DNA from: Terrabacter aerolatus
GTDB taxonomy: Bacteria > Actinomycetota > Actinomycetes > Actinomycetales > Dermatophilaceae
NCBI RefSeq assembly: GCF_007991735.1
Contig: NZ_BJYX01000012.1
Span: forward strand, 62,001 to 126,000
Length of the DNA: 64,000 nucleotides
Direction of reading: 5' to 3'
Shown: one piece after another, positions 33,645 through 42,120 of the stretch
How the letters are laid out: the number at the start of each line of letters is the position of its first letter
Numbering within the stretch: the stretch's first letter is position 1
Made by a program: the position numbers and the translations under genes
The notes under the pieces: generated by a model
The model's input: the letters and a program-made list of their open reading frames with translations, nothing else
Database searches by the model: none
What the model was told of the DNA's origin: nothing

Positions 33645-35603
33645 ATGACCGACCGGCTCGACCAGCCCGACCAGCCCGAGCAGCGCGAAGCAGGCGCCCG
33701 ACGAGCGGACCAGGATGACCCAGCACCCGAACGAGCAGAGGCGAACGACGTGAGCACCGCACCCCGTGTCCTCGGCGGACGCTACGAGGTCGGCGAGCTG
33801 ATCGGACGTGGCGGGATGGCCGACGTGCACCTCGGTCACGACACCCGTCTCGGGCGGCAGGTCGCCATCAAGATGCTGCGCTCGGACCTCGCGCGCGACG
33901 CGAACTTCCTCATGCGCTTCCGGCGTGAGGCCCAGTCGGCGGCCGGCCTGAACCACCCGGCGATCGTCGCCATCTTCGACTCGGGTGAGGACGACAGCGC
34001 CGTCGAGGGCCCCAACGGCACGCGGACGACCCTGCCCTACATCATCATGGAGTACGTCGACGGCGAGACGCTGCGCCAGCAGCTGACCGAGCACGAGCAG
34101 TTCGACCCGGCCGAGGCGATCCGGGTCACGGAGGGCATCCTCGACGCCCTCGCCTACAGCCACCGGATGGGCATCGTCCACCGTGACATCAAGCCGGCGA
34201 ACGTCATGATCACGAGCAGCGGGCACGTCAAGGTCATGGACTTCGGCATCGCTCGTGCCATCGCCGACACCGCCGCCACGATGACCCAGACCCAGTCGGT
34301 CGTCGGCACGGCCCAGTACCTCTCCCCGGAGCAGGCGCAGGGCCAGACGGTCGACGAACGCTCCGACCTCTACTCGACCGGCTGCCTGCTCTTCGAGCTG
34401 CTCGCGGGCCGGCCGCCGTTCACCGGTGACTCACCCGTGGCCATCGCCTACCAGCACGTCGGCGAGCTGCCGCAGCCGCCGAGCGTCTTCAACGACGCCG
34501 TCGGCGGCGACCTCGACGCCGTGACGCTGCACGCCCTCGCCAAGGACCGTGAGGCGCGCTACCAGAACGCCACGGCCTTCCGGGCCGACCTCGAGAACGT
34601 CCGCCTCGGGCGCGAGATCAGCGCGGCCGCGCTCGGGACGGCTGCCGCGGTCGGCGCCGCGGCCACCCAGACCCTCCCGCAGGCGTATGCCGTCGCCGGC
34701 ACCCCGACGGCCGTGCAGGCCCCGGTGCTCGCTCGCGGCGACCGCTACGAGAACACCGCCGGGCTGCCCGCCGTGGGTCGTGACGAGGGTGACGGCGACG
34801 GGAAGAAGGGCGGCAAGGGCAAGGCCTTCCTCATCACCGCGCTCGTCATCGCCCTGCTGGCCCTCGTCGGTTGGGGGGCGGTGACGTGGTTCGGCAACCA
34901 GACCCCCGCCGTGACCATGGTGTCCGTCCCCACGCTCACGGGCCTGCAGGAGGACGCCGCGGCCCGCGCCCTCGCCACGAGCAACCTGCGGGGTGAGAAG
35001 TCGACGGCGGCGAGCACGACCGTCGCCCAGGGGCAGGTCATCAGCCAGGACCCGACGTCCGGCGCGCGGATCGCCGAGCAGTCGGTCGTCAAGTACGTCG
35101 TCTCGACCGGCCCCGACAACCTCGCCGTCCCCGACGTCACGGGCTTCGACAAGGACGCGGCACGGGCGGAGCTGGAGAAGCAGGGCTTCGTCGTGTCCGG
35201 CTTCCAGCAGGAGAACGTCTCGACCCAGGACAAGGACAAGGTCACCAAGACCGAGCCGGCGGCCCAGGCGATCGTCGCCAAGGGGTCGAAGATCAAGATC
35301 TTCTACGCCACCGGCAACGTCAAGGTGCCCGACAACCTCGTCGGGCAGGACTGGGCACTGGCGGCCGTGGCCCTGCAGAACGCCGGCCTCGACCCGCGCA
35401 AGGAGACGGTCGACTCCGCCAAGACCCCCGACGAGGTGCTCTCGGTCGACCGCGCGGGCGACGTCGTCAAGGTCGGCACCCAGATCACGGTCAAGGTCGC
35501 CCGCACCCCCACGCCGACCCCGTCGACGGTCACCGTCACCCCGCCGCCCACGACCCCACCGGCGACGACCGACACCGGCACCACCCCACCCCCGACCCCC
35601 TAG
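33645..35603 (+). CDS. pknB: PknB: membrane Ser/Thr protein kinase with PASTA domains
   Basis: 652 residues if the ATG at 33645 is used, one base after the pknA stop. Most relatives begin near VSTAPRVLGGRYEVGELIGRGG, which would be GTG 33750 with AGAGG upstream; the extra 35 residues are Asp/Gln/Arg-rich and doubtful. The kinase motifs are GRGGMADVHLG, QVAIKML, IVHRDIKPANVM, VMDFGIARA and GTAQYLSPEQAQ. A transmembrane helix follows (ALVIALLALVGWGAVTWF), then three PASTA repeats (VPTLTG, VPDVTG, VPDNLVG), and a Pro/Thr tail. PASTA domains sense muropeptides or lipid II outside the cell. It is the last gene of the operon and is followed by a strong terminator. Confidence 0.93.
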   Translation: MTDRLDQPDQPEQREAGARRADQDDPAPERAEANDVSTAPRVLGGRYEVGELIGRGGMADVHLGHDTRLGRQVAIKMLRSDLARDANFLMRFRREAQSAAGLNHPAIVAIFDSGEDDSAVEGPNGTRTTLPYIIMEYVDGETLRQQLTEHEQFDPAEAIRVTEGILDALAYSHRMGIVHRDIKPANVMITSSGHVKVMDFGIARAIADTAATMTQTQSVVGTAQYLSPEQAQGQTVDERSDLYSTGCLLFELLAGRPPFTGDSPVAIAYQHVGELPQPPSVFNDAVGGDLDAVTLHALAKDREARYQNATAFRADLENVRLGREISAAALGTAAAVGAAATQTLPQAYAVAGTPTAVQAPVLARGDRYENTAGLPAVGRDEGDGDGKKGGKGKAFLITALVIALLALVGWGAVTWFGNQTPAVTMVSVPTLTGLQEDAAARALATSNLRGEKSTAASTTVAQGQVISQDPTSGARIAEQSVVKYVVSTGPDNLAVPDVTGFDKDAARAELEKQGFVVSGFQQENVSTQDKDKVTKTEPAAQAIVAKGSKIKIFYATGNVKVPDNLVGQDWALAAVALQNAGLDPRKETVDSAKTPDEVLSVDRAGDVVKVGTQITVKVARTPTPTPSTVTVTPPPTTPPATTDTGTTPPPTP

Positions 35604-35617
35604 GTCGCACGCGGCAT

Positions 35618-35655
35618 ACGACAGGGCCCCTCCCGAGCGGGAGGGGCCCTGTCGT
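35618..35655. terminator. Bidirectional terminator between pknB and the pabA/trpG gene
   Basis: A perfect 17-bp stem: ACGACAGGGCCCCTCCC at 35618-35634 with its complement at 35639-35655, around a 4-base loop. It lies between convergent genes. Copies of CGGCATAC and GTATGCCG lie on either side of it. Confidence 0.9.
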
Positions 35656-35687
35656 GTCCGAGGTCGTATGCCGTGCCGCCGGGGCTG

Positions 35688-36317
35688 TCAGACGGCCGCG
35701 GTGACGAGGGGGCTGAGGCCGACGGACCGCTCGACGGCGCGGGCGTCGCCGCACAGGGCGAGGAAGTTGGCGAGCATCCGGTGGCCACCCTCGGTGAGCA
35801 CGCTCTCGGGGTGGAACTGCACGCCGTGCAGCGGCAGGTCGCGGTGACGCACCGCCATGACGAGGCCCGAGTCGGTGTGGCCGGTGGCGACGAGCTCGTC
35901 GGGGAGGGTCGCCGGGTCGATCGTCAGCGAGTGGTAGCGGGTCGCGGTGAACGGGCTGGGCAGTCCCTCGAGGACGCCGGTCCCGTCGTGGTGCACGAGG
36001 GAGGTCTTGCCGTGGAGCAGCTCGGGCGCGCGCCCCACGGTGGCGCCCATGACGACGCCGAGGGCCTGGTGCCCGAGGCAGACGCCGAACATCGGCGTGC
36101 GGAGGCGGGCGCACTCGCGGATGACGTCCATCGAGACCCCGGCGCCCTCGGGCGTGCCCGGACCCGGAGAGACGAGGACCCCGTCGTAGCGGGCCACCTC
36201 GGTGGCCTCGACGGCGTCGTTGCGCACGACGGTGCACTCGGCGCCGAGCTGCTCGAGGTAGCCGACGATCGTGTAGACGAAGCTGTCGTAGTTGTCGATG
36301 ACGAGGATGCGGGTCAT
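35688..36317 (-). CDS. Glutamine amidotransferase of anthranilate/aminodeoxychorismate synthase (TrpG/PabA)
   Basis: A 209-residue protein from ATG 36317. The class I glutamine amidotransferase triad is clear: the nucleophilic Cys in FGVCLGHQALG, His in VQFHPESVLT and the following Glu. The N-terminus MTRILVIDNYDSFVYTIVGYL is diagnostic of TrpG/PabA. It delivers ammonia to a chorismate-using partner for tryptophan or folate. The partner is not in the window, so trpG versus pabA cannot be decided. Its place next to pknB is conserved in Actinobacteria. It is convergent with pknB. Confidence 0.92.
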   Translation of the reverse strand: MTRILVIDNYDSFVYTIVGYLEQLGAECTVVRNDAVEATEVARYDGVLVSPGPGTPEGAGVSMDVIRECARLRTPMFGVCLGHQALGVVMGATVGRAPELLHGKTSLVHHDGTGVLEGLPSPFTATRYHSLTIDPATLPDELVATGHTDSGLVMAVRHRDLPLHGVQFHPESVLTEGGHRMLANFLALCGDARAVERSVGLSPLVTAAV

Positions 36318-36357
36318 GCGAGTCCTTCGGGAGGGGCCGTCGAGGGGTGGGCGGCGC

Positions 36358-37155
36358 TCAGCGGATCGGCGAGGCGTACTGGAAGTCGACCGTGCCCGAG
36401 TAGGCGGGGAACTCGATCGAGCTGAGGGTGTGCAGGCCGTAGCCGAGGCCGACGGCGTCGACGTACTGCTTGTAGATCGTGACGGACGGGTCGGCGTCGA
36501 GTCCGCGCTCCATCCGGTCGATGTCGCCGATGGCGGTGATCCGGTACGGCGGGGAGTAGACGCGGCCCTGCAGGATCAGGGTGTTGCCGACGCAGCGGAC
36601 GGCGCTGGTGGAGATGACCCGCTGGTCCTGGATCATCATCGCCTCGGCGCCCGAGGCCCACATGGCGTTGACGACGGCCTGCACGTCCTGCTGGTGCACG
36701 ACGATGTCGTCGGCCGTGAAGCCGTCTGGGAGGGAGTCGGCGGAGCGCTTCGCGTCGTCGAGGGTGACCTCGAGGGCGGCGCCGCGCACCTTCGTCGTGG
36801 CGGCCGTCGGGGCGAGCTGGTCGGCCGTCCGGGTCAGGCTCGAGAGGCGGTCGTCGGTCGGTGCGTTGGTGCGGCTCAGCGACTCGACCTCCTTCTGGAG
36901 CTCGTCGAGGGTGCTCGCCCGCTCGGCGACGCGGGCATCGCCCTCCATGATGAGCTGGGGCAGGTCGCGGTCGGCGCGCAGGTCACGGCCCTGGGCGGCC
37001 TGGAAGCTCATCGCGAACATCAGCCCCGCAGCGCCCATGACGACCGGCACGAGCACGCCCCAGGTGAGGCGGCGACGCGACTTGGCCGGAGCAGGGGCCG
37101 TCGGGGCCGTGGGCTCGGTCGACTCGGTGGGCTCGGGCGGTTGGGCGTCCTGCAT
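36358..37155 (-). CDS. DUF881 family membrane-anchored protein
   Basis: A 265-residue protein from ATG 37155 (MQDAQPPEPTESTEP). A Pro/Thr/Glu-rich N-terminus and basic SRRR precede one transmembrane helix (about 31-52). The extracytoplasmic DUF881 domain follows, with a heptad-rich region (STLDELQKEVESLSR) and the block GADIVVHQQDVQAVVNAMWASGAEAMMIQDQRV in family style. The function is unknown. It is a conserved neighbour of crgA and pknB, as at Rv0012, which suggests a division or cell-wall role. Confidence 0.85.
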   Translation of the reverse strand: MQDAQPPEPTESTEPTAPTAPAPAKSRRRLTWGVLVPVVMGAAGLMFAMSFQAAQGRDLRADRDLPQLIMEGDARVAERASTLDELQKEVESLSRTNAPTDDRLSSLTRTADQLAPTAATTKVRGAALEVTLDDAKRSADSLPDGFTADDIVVHQQDVQAVVNAMWASGAEAMMIQDQRVISTSAVRCVGNTLILQGRVYSPPYRITAIGDIDRMERGLDADPSVTIYKQYVDAVGLGYGLHTLSSIEFPAYSGTVDFQYASPIR

Positions 37156-37207
37156 CACGGGTGACCTCGCTCGCGCGGACCCTCCGCGCCGCCTCCATTG
37201 TGCCTCG

Positions 37208-38044
37208 TCACGGGGTCGGGCCCGACTGGAGGTACGGCTGGAGCGCTGCGATCTCGCCCTGGAACGTCCCACCCCGGAGCGCGAGCGTCGCCGCCGCACG
37301 GTTGCTCGCGCCGAGCGTGCTGACGAGGTGCGAGATCTCGGCCGCGACCGTGCGCAGGGAGACGCCGAGCTCTCGTGCGATGGCCGCGTCCTTGGTGCCG
37401 ACGACGAGGCGCCGCGCCACGAGGCACTGCCGGGGTGTGAAGAGCGGCGACGCACCGGGCGGAACCGCAGGGCGCGACCGGGCCCACGTCTCGTGCCACA
37501 GGTCGGTGACGTGGGCGACGACGTCCGAGCGGGTGGCGAGCCAGGCGGTGGGGAAGCCCTGGGCGCTGAGTGGTCCGGCGACGACGGCCGTGGCCTCGTC
37601 GACGAGGATGCACTGGAAGAGGGCCGGGCCGATCCTCAGCTCCGGGTCCTCGGACGAGCAGAGCGGGTTGAGGCGCAGGGTGCGCTCGGTGGTGATGGTG
37701 CGCATGTCGAGCCCGCGTGCGAGCGAGCGGGCGTTCGTCGAGCGCAGCTCGTCGCCGGGGTCGAAGTGCATGATCGGCTGCATCGACCAGACCGAGCGGC
37801 GGGTGGTCGGCTCGACGGCCTCGGCGAGGTTGCGCCCGATCTCCTCGTTGCCGGTGCCGAGCCGACGGAAGCCGGGCGTGTGCCCGCCGGCCACGGACCG
37901 GACGGCCAAGGTGTTGACGAGGGCGGTCAGCTCGACGGCCGACGCGGCGAGGTCGGCGTCACCGTGCGCGCCCTCGCGCGGCGGGGAGCCGTCCTGCGTC
38001 TCCTCCTGCGAACCCTGCGCGGCATCCTGCCGGTTGACCCTCAC
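37208..38044 (-). CDS. LuxR-type helix-turn-helix protein with uncharacterised N-terminal domain
   Basis: A 278-residue protein from GTG 38044, with AGGGG eight bases upstream. The C-terminal part (about residues 205-265) is a LuxR-type HTH: LFTPRQCLVARRLVVGTKDAAIARELGVSLRTVAAEISHLVSTLGASNR. The first 200 residues (ELTALVNTLAVRSV ... FDPGDELRSTNARSLARGL ... FQCILVDEATAVV) resemble the TrmB/LuxR-like regulators of Actinobacteria but carry no clear receiver or known sensor motif. It lies between DUF881 and crgA, a place where M. tuberculosis has no regulator, so it is probably a lineage insertion. The target is unknown. Confidence 0.7.
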   Translation of the reverse strand: MRVNRQDAAQGSQEETQDGSPPREGAHGDADLAASAVELTALVNTLAVRSVAGGHTPGFRRLGTGNEEIGRNLAEAVEPTTRRSVWSMQPIMHFDPGDELRSTNARSLARGLDMRTITTERTLRLNPLCSSEDPELRIGPALFQCILVDEATAVVAGPLSAQGFPTAWLATRSDVVAHVTDLWHETWARSRPAVPPGASPLFTPRQCLVARRLVVGTKDAAIARELGVSLRTVAAEISHLVSTLGASNRAAATLALRGGTFQGEIAALQPYLQSGPTP

Positions 38045-38446
38045 GTCTCGTCCCCTGTTCTCCTGTCCCGGCTGCCAGCATGCCGGGTTCCCGGCGTGGG
38101 TCAACTCCTGTCCACCCTCGTGCAGGCTCGCGCGGCCTCGTACCGCTCCGTGCGCCGTGGACCCCGACCCACCGCCGGCCCGGTGCAGCGACTGCAGGTT
38201 CATGCAACCGACCCCGGGGAAAGGCGACACGGGAGCGGGCGGGATGTCATCCTCGGCGCGGTCGCCGGGGGGTGGCGGCGGCGGGCGGAGCGCAGACAGG
38301 GGGCGCGTCCGCCCGCCGTGGACGCGGGCCCGCCGGCGACCCCGGGCGGCGTCGGGTCCCGACCCCCGCGTATGCCGTCCGCGCAGGCAGGGACGCCGCG
38401 CTGGTCATTGGTTACCCTTGCCTCAACTCAGAGCAAGGAGAACGCA
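38045..38446. other. 402-base non-coding gap between the HTH gene and crgA
   Basis: It contains the divergent starts of the HTH gene and crgA. The sequence is very GC-rich with no obvious tRNA, repeat or conserved small gene. One GTATGCCG copy is at about 38370. The crgA promoter probably lies in the less GC-rich stretch near 38400-38435, but I cannot assign boxes with confidence. Confidence 0.5.
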
Positions 38447-38698
38447 GTGCCCGAGTCCAAAGGCCGCGACCACAAGGCGGCGGCATACACCCCGCCCCGC
38501 ACGAGCAAGGCCGCCGAGCCCAACCCCACCTGGTGGGCGCCCGTCTTCATCACGCTGCTCGTCCTCGGGCTGCTGTGGATCGTCGTCTACTACGTGTCCG
38601 AGTACAAGTACCCCATCGGCTCCATCGGGGTCTGGAACCTCGGCGTCGGGTTCGTCCTGCTCATGGGCGGGTTCATCATGACGATGCGGTGGCGCTGA
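38447..38698 (+). CDS. crgA: CrgA: septation inhibitor, small two-span membrane protein
   Basis: An 83-residue protein from GTG 38447, with AAGGAG upstream. A charged N-terminus with KAAAYTPPR precedes two transmembrane helices (about 30-50 and 60-79) joined by YYVSEYKYPIGSIGVWN. The protein ends with the basic MRWR motif. This pattern is characteristic of CrgA, which bridges FtsZ/FtsQ and PBPs in the actinobacterial divisome. It is followed by a perfect intrinsic terminator and then by the DnaA-box-rich region. Confidence 0.94.
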   Translation: MPESKGRDHKAAAYTPPRTSKAAEPNPTWWAPVFITLLVLGLLWIVVYYVSEYKYPIGSIGVWNLGVGFVLLMGGFIMTMRWR

Positions 38699-38729
38699 CC
38701 GTACCGAACCCCGCACGCACCTGCACCGG

Positions 38730-38767
38730 AGGGCCGCTCCCGTCGACACGACGGAGCGGCCCTTTTG
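38730..38767 (+). terminator. Intrinsic terminator of crgA
   Basis: Arms AGGGCCGCTCC (38730-38740) and GGAGCGGCCCT (38753-38763) are perfect complements around a 12-base loop, followed by TTTT. This is one of the few terminators here with a U tract. Confidence 0.85.
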
Positions 38768-38789
38768 CACACACCCCACCCTGCGCCGG

Positions 38790-38962
38790 CCGTCCACAGC
38801 TGTGGACGGCCGGCCGCGTCTTTCCCGGTCCACAGCTGTGGATGACGGCCGTGCACAACCTCCAGCGCGCTCCGGCGAAGTTATCCACATCGTTGTCCCC
38901 AGCTGGGGATGAATGACATCTGTGTAACTACGTCCACAGGCTTGTCCACAGCCGGTGGACAA
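38790..38962. other. Cluster of DnaA boxes
   Basis: This gap between crgA and a P-loop gene holds a perfect TTATCCACA (38881-38889) and a perfect TTGTCCACA (38942-38950). One-mismatch boxes lie at 38837-38845 (TCATCCACA on minus), 38893-38901 (TTGTCCCCA) and 38954-38962 (TTGTCCACC on minus). Two-mismatch forms lie at 38790-38798, 38801-38809, 38826-38834 and 38930-38938. Two pairs form the palindrome TCCACAGCTGTGGA. That is at least nine DnaA-like sites in 173 bases, on both strands. No strongly AT-rich unwinding element is evident. The remaining 72 bases up to 39034 show nothing else. Confidence 0.8.
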
Positions 38963-39034
38963 CTCCGAGCCCTGGATGTGGAGAAGCAGGGGCGAGCCCC
39001 ACCCACCCCCGCATCCACGGCTCTCGGCCGGCCG

Positions 39035-39619
39035 TCAGCGCCGGGGGAGGCCGAGCTCGGTGACGACCCGCTCCGCCGTCGCACGCGCGTCCCCGTGGTC
39101 GTTGTCGAGCCGCAGGTGCCGGTGCGGCGGCAGCAGCTGCTCGCCGTCGCGGACGGGGTCGGTGTTGAACCTCGCGCGCGACTCGAGGTCGAGCACGTGC
39201 GAGCGGGCCCACTCGACGTCACGCTTGCTGCGCTTGTGGTCCATCCGGTCGGCGCCGCCCTCCCGGGCCAGGCGCACGTCCTGCGGCGCGTAGAGCTCGA
39301 CGACGTCGATCGGGACGTCGGCCGCCTCGACCGGGGCGACGAGCTCACGCAGGTGGGCGAGGTCGCCAGGGTGGTCGAGGTCGATCGCGAAGGTGAAGAC
39401 GAGTCCGGGCAGGTCGGCGACGACGGACTCGGCGATGACCTCGCGCCGGATCATCGTGTTGATCCGGCGGAACGACGGGGTGCCGAAGTCGTAGACGCCG
39501 AGCAGCGGCTCGATCGACATGTGGTTGTGGAAGAGCCGGAAGCCCGTGAGGTCACAGACCGCCCGACCGACCGTCATCTTGCCGACGGCCGGTGGCCCGG
39601 TGACGCAGAGGAGGTGCAC
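39035..39619 (-). CDS. P-loop ATP-binding protein (kinase-like AAA protein)
   Basis: A 194-residue protein from GTG 39619 (HLLCVTGPPAVGKMTVGRAV). Walker A is GPPAVGKMT. FHNHMSIEPLLGVYDFGTPSFRRIN and RREVIAESVVADLPGLVFTFAIDLD are typical of a shikimate-kinase-like group of small P-loop proteins found in many bacteria. The substrate is unknown. It ends next to the DnaA-box region and starts 7 bases from the rhomboid stop, so it probably shares a transcript with the rhomboid gene. Confidence 0.72.
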   Translation of the reverse strand: MHLLCVTGPPAVGKMTVGRAVCDLTGFRLFHNHMSIEPLLGVYDFGTPSFRRINTMIRREVIAESVVADLPGLVFTFAIDLDHPGDLAHLRELVAPVEAADVPIDVVELYAPQDVRLAREGGADRMDHKRSKRDVEWARSHVLDLESRARFNTDPVRDGEQLLPPHRHLRLDNDHGDARATAERVVTELGLPRR

Positions 39620-39625
39620 CGGCCC

Positions 39626-40576
39626 TCAGCCGAAGATGCTCAGATCGCGGATGTCCTGGGGCACGGTGAGGTACTTCGCCACCGTCACGACGACGAGCAG
39701 CGCGAGCACGGCGCCGAGCGCCGCCCACACGAGGTGGCGCACGCCCTGCCGCCGGAAGACGACGATCGCGCCGGCGCAGATGACGCCGGTGACGAGGCCG
39801 CCGAGGTGGGCCTGCCACGAGATCCCCGGGTAGAGGAACCCGAAGGCGGCGTTGATGGCGATCGTCGCGTACATCGCCGTCGACGAGCGGCCGAGGTGCC
39901 GGTTGAGCACGAGGAGGGCGCCGAAGAGTCCGAAGATCGCACCGGAGGCCCCGACGACCGCACCGAACCAGGCGCCACCGTCGCCGGCGCGCAGCGACTC
40001 GATGCTCGGGGCGCCGGCGAGGAGCGTCACGGCGACCTGGCCGCCGATGCCGCTGATGAGGTAGAGGGCGGCGAAGCGGGCGCGACCCAGCATGGGCTCG
40101 AGGTACTGGCCGAGCGACCAGAGCGCGAACATGTTGAGCAGGATGTGGAAGAACGTCGTCGGCGAGTGCAGGAAGGCCGCGGTGACGAAGCGCCACGGCT
40201 CGGTCCACCCGAGGTAGGGCGCGAACGCGAAGTTCTCCGTGACGCTCGAGCTGGCGCGCTGCGCGAGGTAGACGACGGCACAGATCGCGATGATCGTGTA
40301 CGTGACGACCGGCATGCCGTCGGTCGCGCGTCCCCCGAAGACCGTGCGCGTGCCGGCCGTGGTGCGGGCGGCCTCGCGGACGCAGTCGACGCACTGGATG
40401 CCGACCGCGGCGGGCCGCTGGCACTCGGGGCAGGCCGGACGTCCGCAGCGCTGGCAGCGGACGTAGGCCTCCCGGTCGGGGTGGCGCGGGCACACGGACG
40501 GACCGGCAGCGGGCTGCGGGACCCCCGGCTCGAGCGGGGGCTGGCCGGGCTGGCCGCTGGGTGGGTTGTCAGACAA
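39626..40576 (-). CDS. Rhomboid-family intramembrane serine protease with N-terminal zinc ribbon
   Basis: A 316-residue protein from ATG 40576. Residues 28-65 hold paired CxxH/CxxC motifs (CPRHPDREAYVRCQRCGRPACPECQ, IQCVDC) that form a B-box-like zinc ribbon, common in actinobacterial rhomboids. Then come at least six membrane spans. The catalytic Ser is in VVGASGAIFGLFGA and the His in ISWQAHLGGLVTG. FFHILLNMFALWSLG is the usual loop-1/H-bond region. It cuts membrane proteins within the bilayer. The position upstream of the cyclophilin gene corresponds to the Rv0009-Rv0010c area. Confidence 0.93.
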   Translation of the reverse strand: MSDNPPSGQPGQPPLEPGVPQPAAGPSVCPRHPDREAYVRCQRCGRPACPECQRPAAVGIQCVDCVREAARTTAGTRTVFGGRATDGMPVVTYTIIAICAVVYLAQRASSSVTENFAFAPYLGWTEPWRFVTAAFLHSPTTFFHILLNMFALWSLGQYLEPMLGRARFAALYLISGIGGQVAVTLLAGAPSIESLRAGDGGAWFGAVVGASGAIFGLFGALLVLNRHLGRSSTAMYATIAINAAFGFLYPGISWQAHLGGLVTGVICAGAIVVFRRQGVRHLVWAALGAVLALLVVVTVAKYLTVPQDIRDLSIFG

Positions 40577-40656
40577 CGGGGTTCCCCCTGCCGGTCACGT
40601 CCGTGGGCGATGAAGCGGTGAAGCGGTGGTGCGGTGGAGCTCGGTGCGCGGGCGCG

Positions 40657-41175
40657 TCAGCTCTCGACGGTGACCGAGTTGATGACGACGTCCTCGAGGG
40701 GCTTGTCGTTGGCGCCGGTCGCGACCGCGCCGATCTTGTCGACGACGTCGCGCGAGGCCTGGTCGGCGACCTCGCCGAAGATCGTGTGCTTGCCCTGCAG
40801 CCACGTGGTCGGGGCCGTCGTGATGAAGAACTGCGAGCCGTTCGTGCCCTTGCCCATGCGCTTGCCGGCGTTGGCCATGGCGAGGATGTAGGGCTTGGTG
40901 AAGTCCTTGTCGGGGCTGATCTCGTCGTCGAACGCGTAGCCGGGCCCACCGAAGCCCTGACCGATCGGGCAGCCGCCCTGGATCATGAAGTTCGGGATGA
41001 TGCGGTGGAAGATCAGGCCGTCGTAGAACGGGGTCGGGTTGGTGCGCCCGGCGTCGTCCTTGTACTCCTTCTCGCCCTTGGCGAGGCCGACGAAGTTCTC
41101 CACCGTCTTCGGTGCCTGGTGCTCGAAGAGGTCGATGACGATGTCACCGTGGTTCGTGTGCAGGGTTGCCTTCAT
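40657..41175 (-). CDS. ppiA: Cyclophilin-type peptidyl-prolyl cis-trans isomerase
   Basis: A 172-residue protein from ATG 41175. Cyclophilin signatures are complete: YDGLIFHRIIPNFMIQGGCP (catalytic Arg/Phe), GTNGSQFFITTAPTTWL and KHTIFGEV. No signal peptide is visible, so it is a cytoplasmic foldase like mycobacterial PpiA. The length is typical. It is divergent from the antitoxin-like gene and is followed on the same strand by the rhomboid gene 80 bases away. Confidence 0.95.
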   Translation of the reverse strand: MKATLHTNHGDIVIDLFEHQAPKTVENFVGLAKGEKEYKDDAGRTNPTPFYDGLIFHRIIPNFMIQGGCPIGQGFGGPGYAFDDEISPDKDFTKPYILAMANAGKRMGKGTNGSQFFITTAPTTWLQGKHTIFGEVADQASRDVVDKIGAVATGANDKPLEDVVINSVTVES

Positions 41176-41349
41176 GGGCCCAATCCTCGCACGACCGTGC
41201 ACGTATGCCGCGCGGCCGGGTATGCACCCGCCGAAGCGGAACGCTGGGGGTGGACCCACCGTTGGCCTAGGAGAAGGATCATCCCCACAGCAGTGGGGAA
41301 CGCGACCCGATGAGTAGCCGGCACGGAGCCGGTTCAGGACGGAGTGCCG

Positions 41350-41994
41350 ATGTCGTTCATGGACAAGCTGAAGAAGAAGGCCGAGGAGCTCGACCTCGAC
41401 GCCAAGGCCAGGCAGCTGCAGGAGGCGGCCACCCAGGCCGCGAAGCAGGCCCGCGAGAAGGCTGGTGACTTCGCCGTCGAGAACCGCGACAAGATCGACG
41501 GCTACGTCGAGACCGCGAGCGCGAAGATCGACGAGAAGACCGAGGGCAAGTACTCCGACAAGGTCGCCAAGGTGCGCGAGCAGGTCGACCGCGGCGTCGA
41601 CAAGGTCGCCGAGGGCCACACCTCGGGCCCGACGACCGCGACCGGCGCTGCCGCCGCGGCCGGCGCCACCGACGTCACGGGAGGACAGCCGTTCCCCGTC
41701 GACCCCGACGCGCCGACGCCGGTGACCGCGAGCCCCCTCGAGGCGCCGTCGCCCATCGAACGGCCGACGCCCGTGCACGAGAGCGGCTACGACGCGGCGG
41801 CCGGTGACGTACCCGTCCCGGTGCAGGAGGCCCTGAGCGACACGACGCTCGAGGACACCGTCCTCGGGCTCGACCACCCGCCGACGGCCGCGGGCGCCCA
41901 CCACGACGGGCCCACCCCCGAGGACGCCGACGCCGCACCCCGCGTCCCCGAGCACCCTCGTGACACGCACGGGGCACCCGAGGGCACGAGCTGA
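41350..41994 (+). CDS. Rv0909-like antitoxin-family protein with long acidic tail
   Basis: A 214-residue protein from ATG 41350 (MSFMDKLKKKAEELDL), with AGGACGGAG upstream; the in-frame GTG at 41344 would overlap the ribosome site. Residues 1-85 are a charged amphipathic helix with KAGDFAVENRDKIDGYVETASAKIDEKTEGKYSDKV, the MT0933-type antitoxin pattern. The rest is Ala/Pro/Glu/Asp-rich and probably disordered. No toxin gene follows; the nearest gene encodes a LEA-like protein. In this family the antitoxin role is inferred from few members, so a stress or DNA-related role is equally possible. Confidence 0.7.
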   Translation: MSFMDKLKKKAEELDLDAKARQLQEAATQAAKQAREKAGDFAVENRDKIDGYVETASAKIDEKTEGKYSDKVAKVREQVDRGVDKVAEGHTSGPTTATGAAAAAGATDVTGGQPFPVDPDAPTPVTASPLEAPSPIERPTPVHESGYDAAAGDVPVPVQEALSDTTLEDTVLGLDHPPTAAGAHHDGPTPEDADAAPRVPEHPRDTHGAPEGTS

Positions 41995-42120
41995 ACGAAC
42001 GACCCGACCCGGCATACGCGATCGACACCGGCCCCGACGTCGGGAACCCCGACCGGAGTCCGTGCGGCGCGTGGCCGAAGTTGGCAGGATGGGTAAGGAC
42101 CAGAGGACCTAGGAGGACGT

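Noticed and set aside
38790..38962. Primary oriC
   Set aside because: The boxes are convincing, but no AT-rich unwinding element is visible. The dnaN end at the right edge places the usual dnaA-dnaN origin just outside the window, so I report a DnaA-box cluster only.
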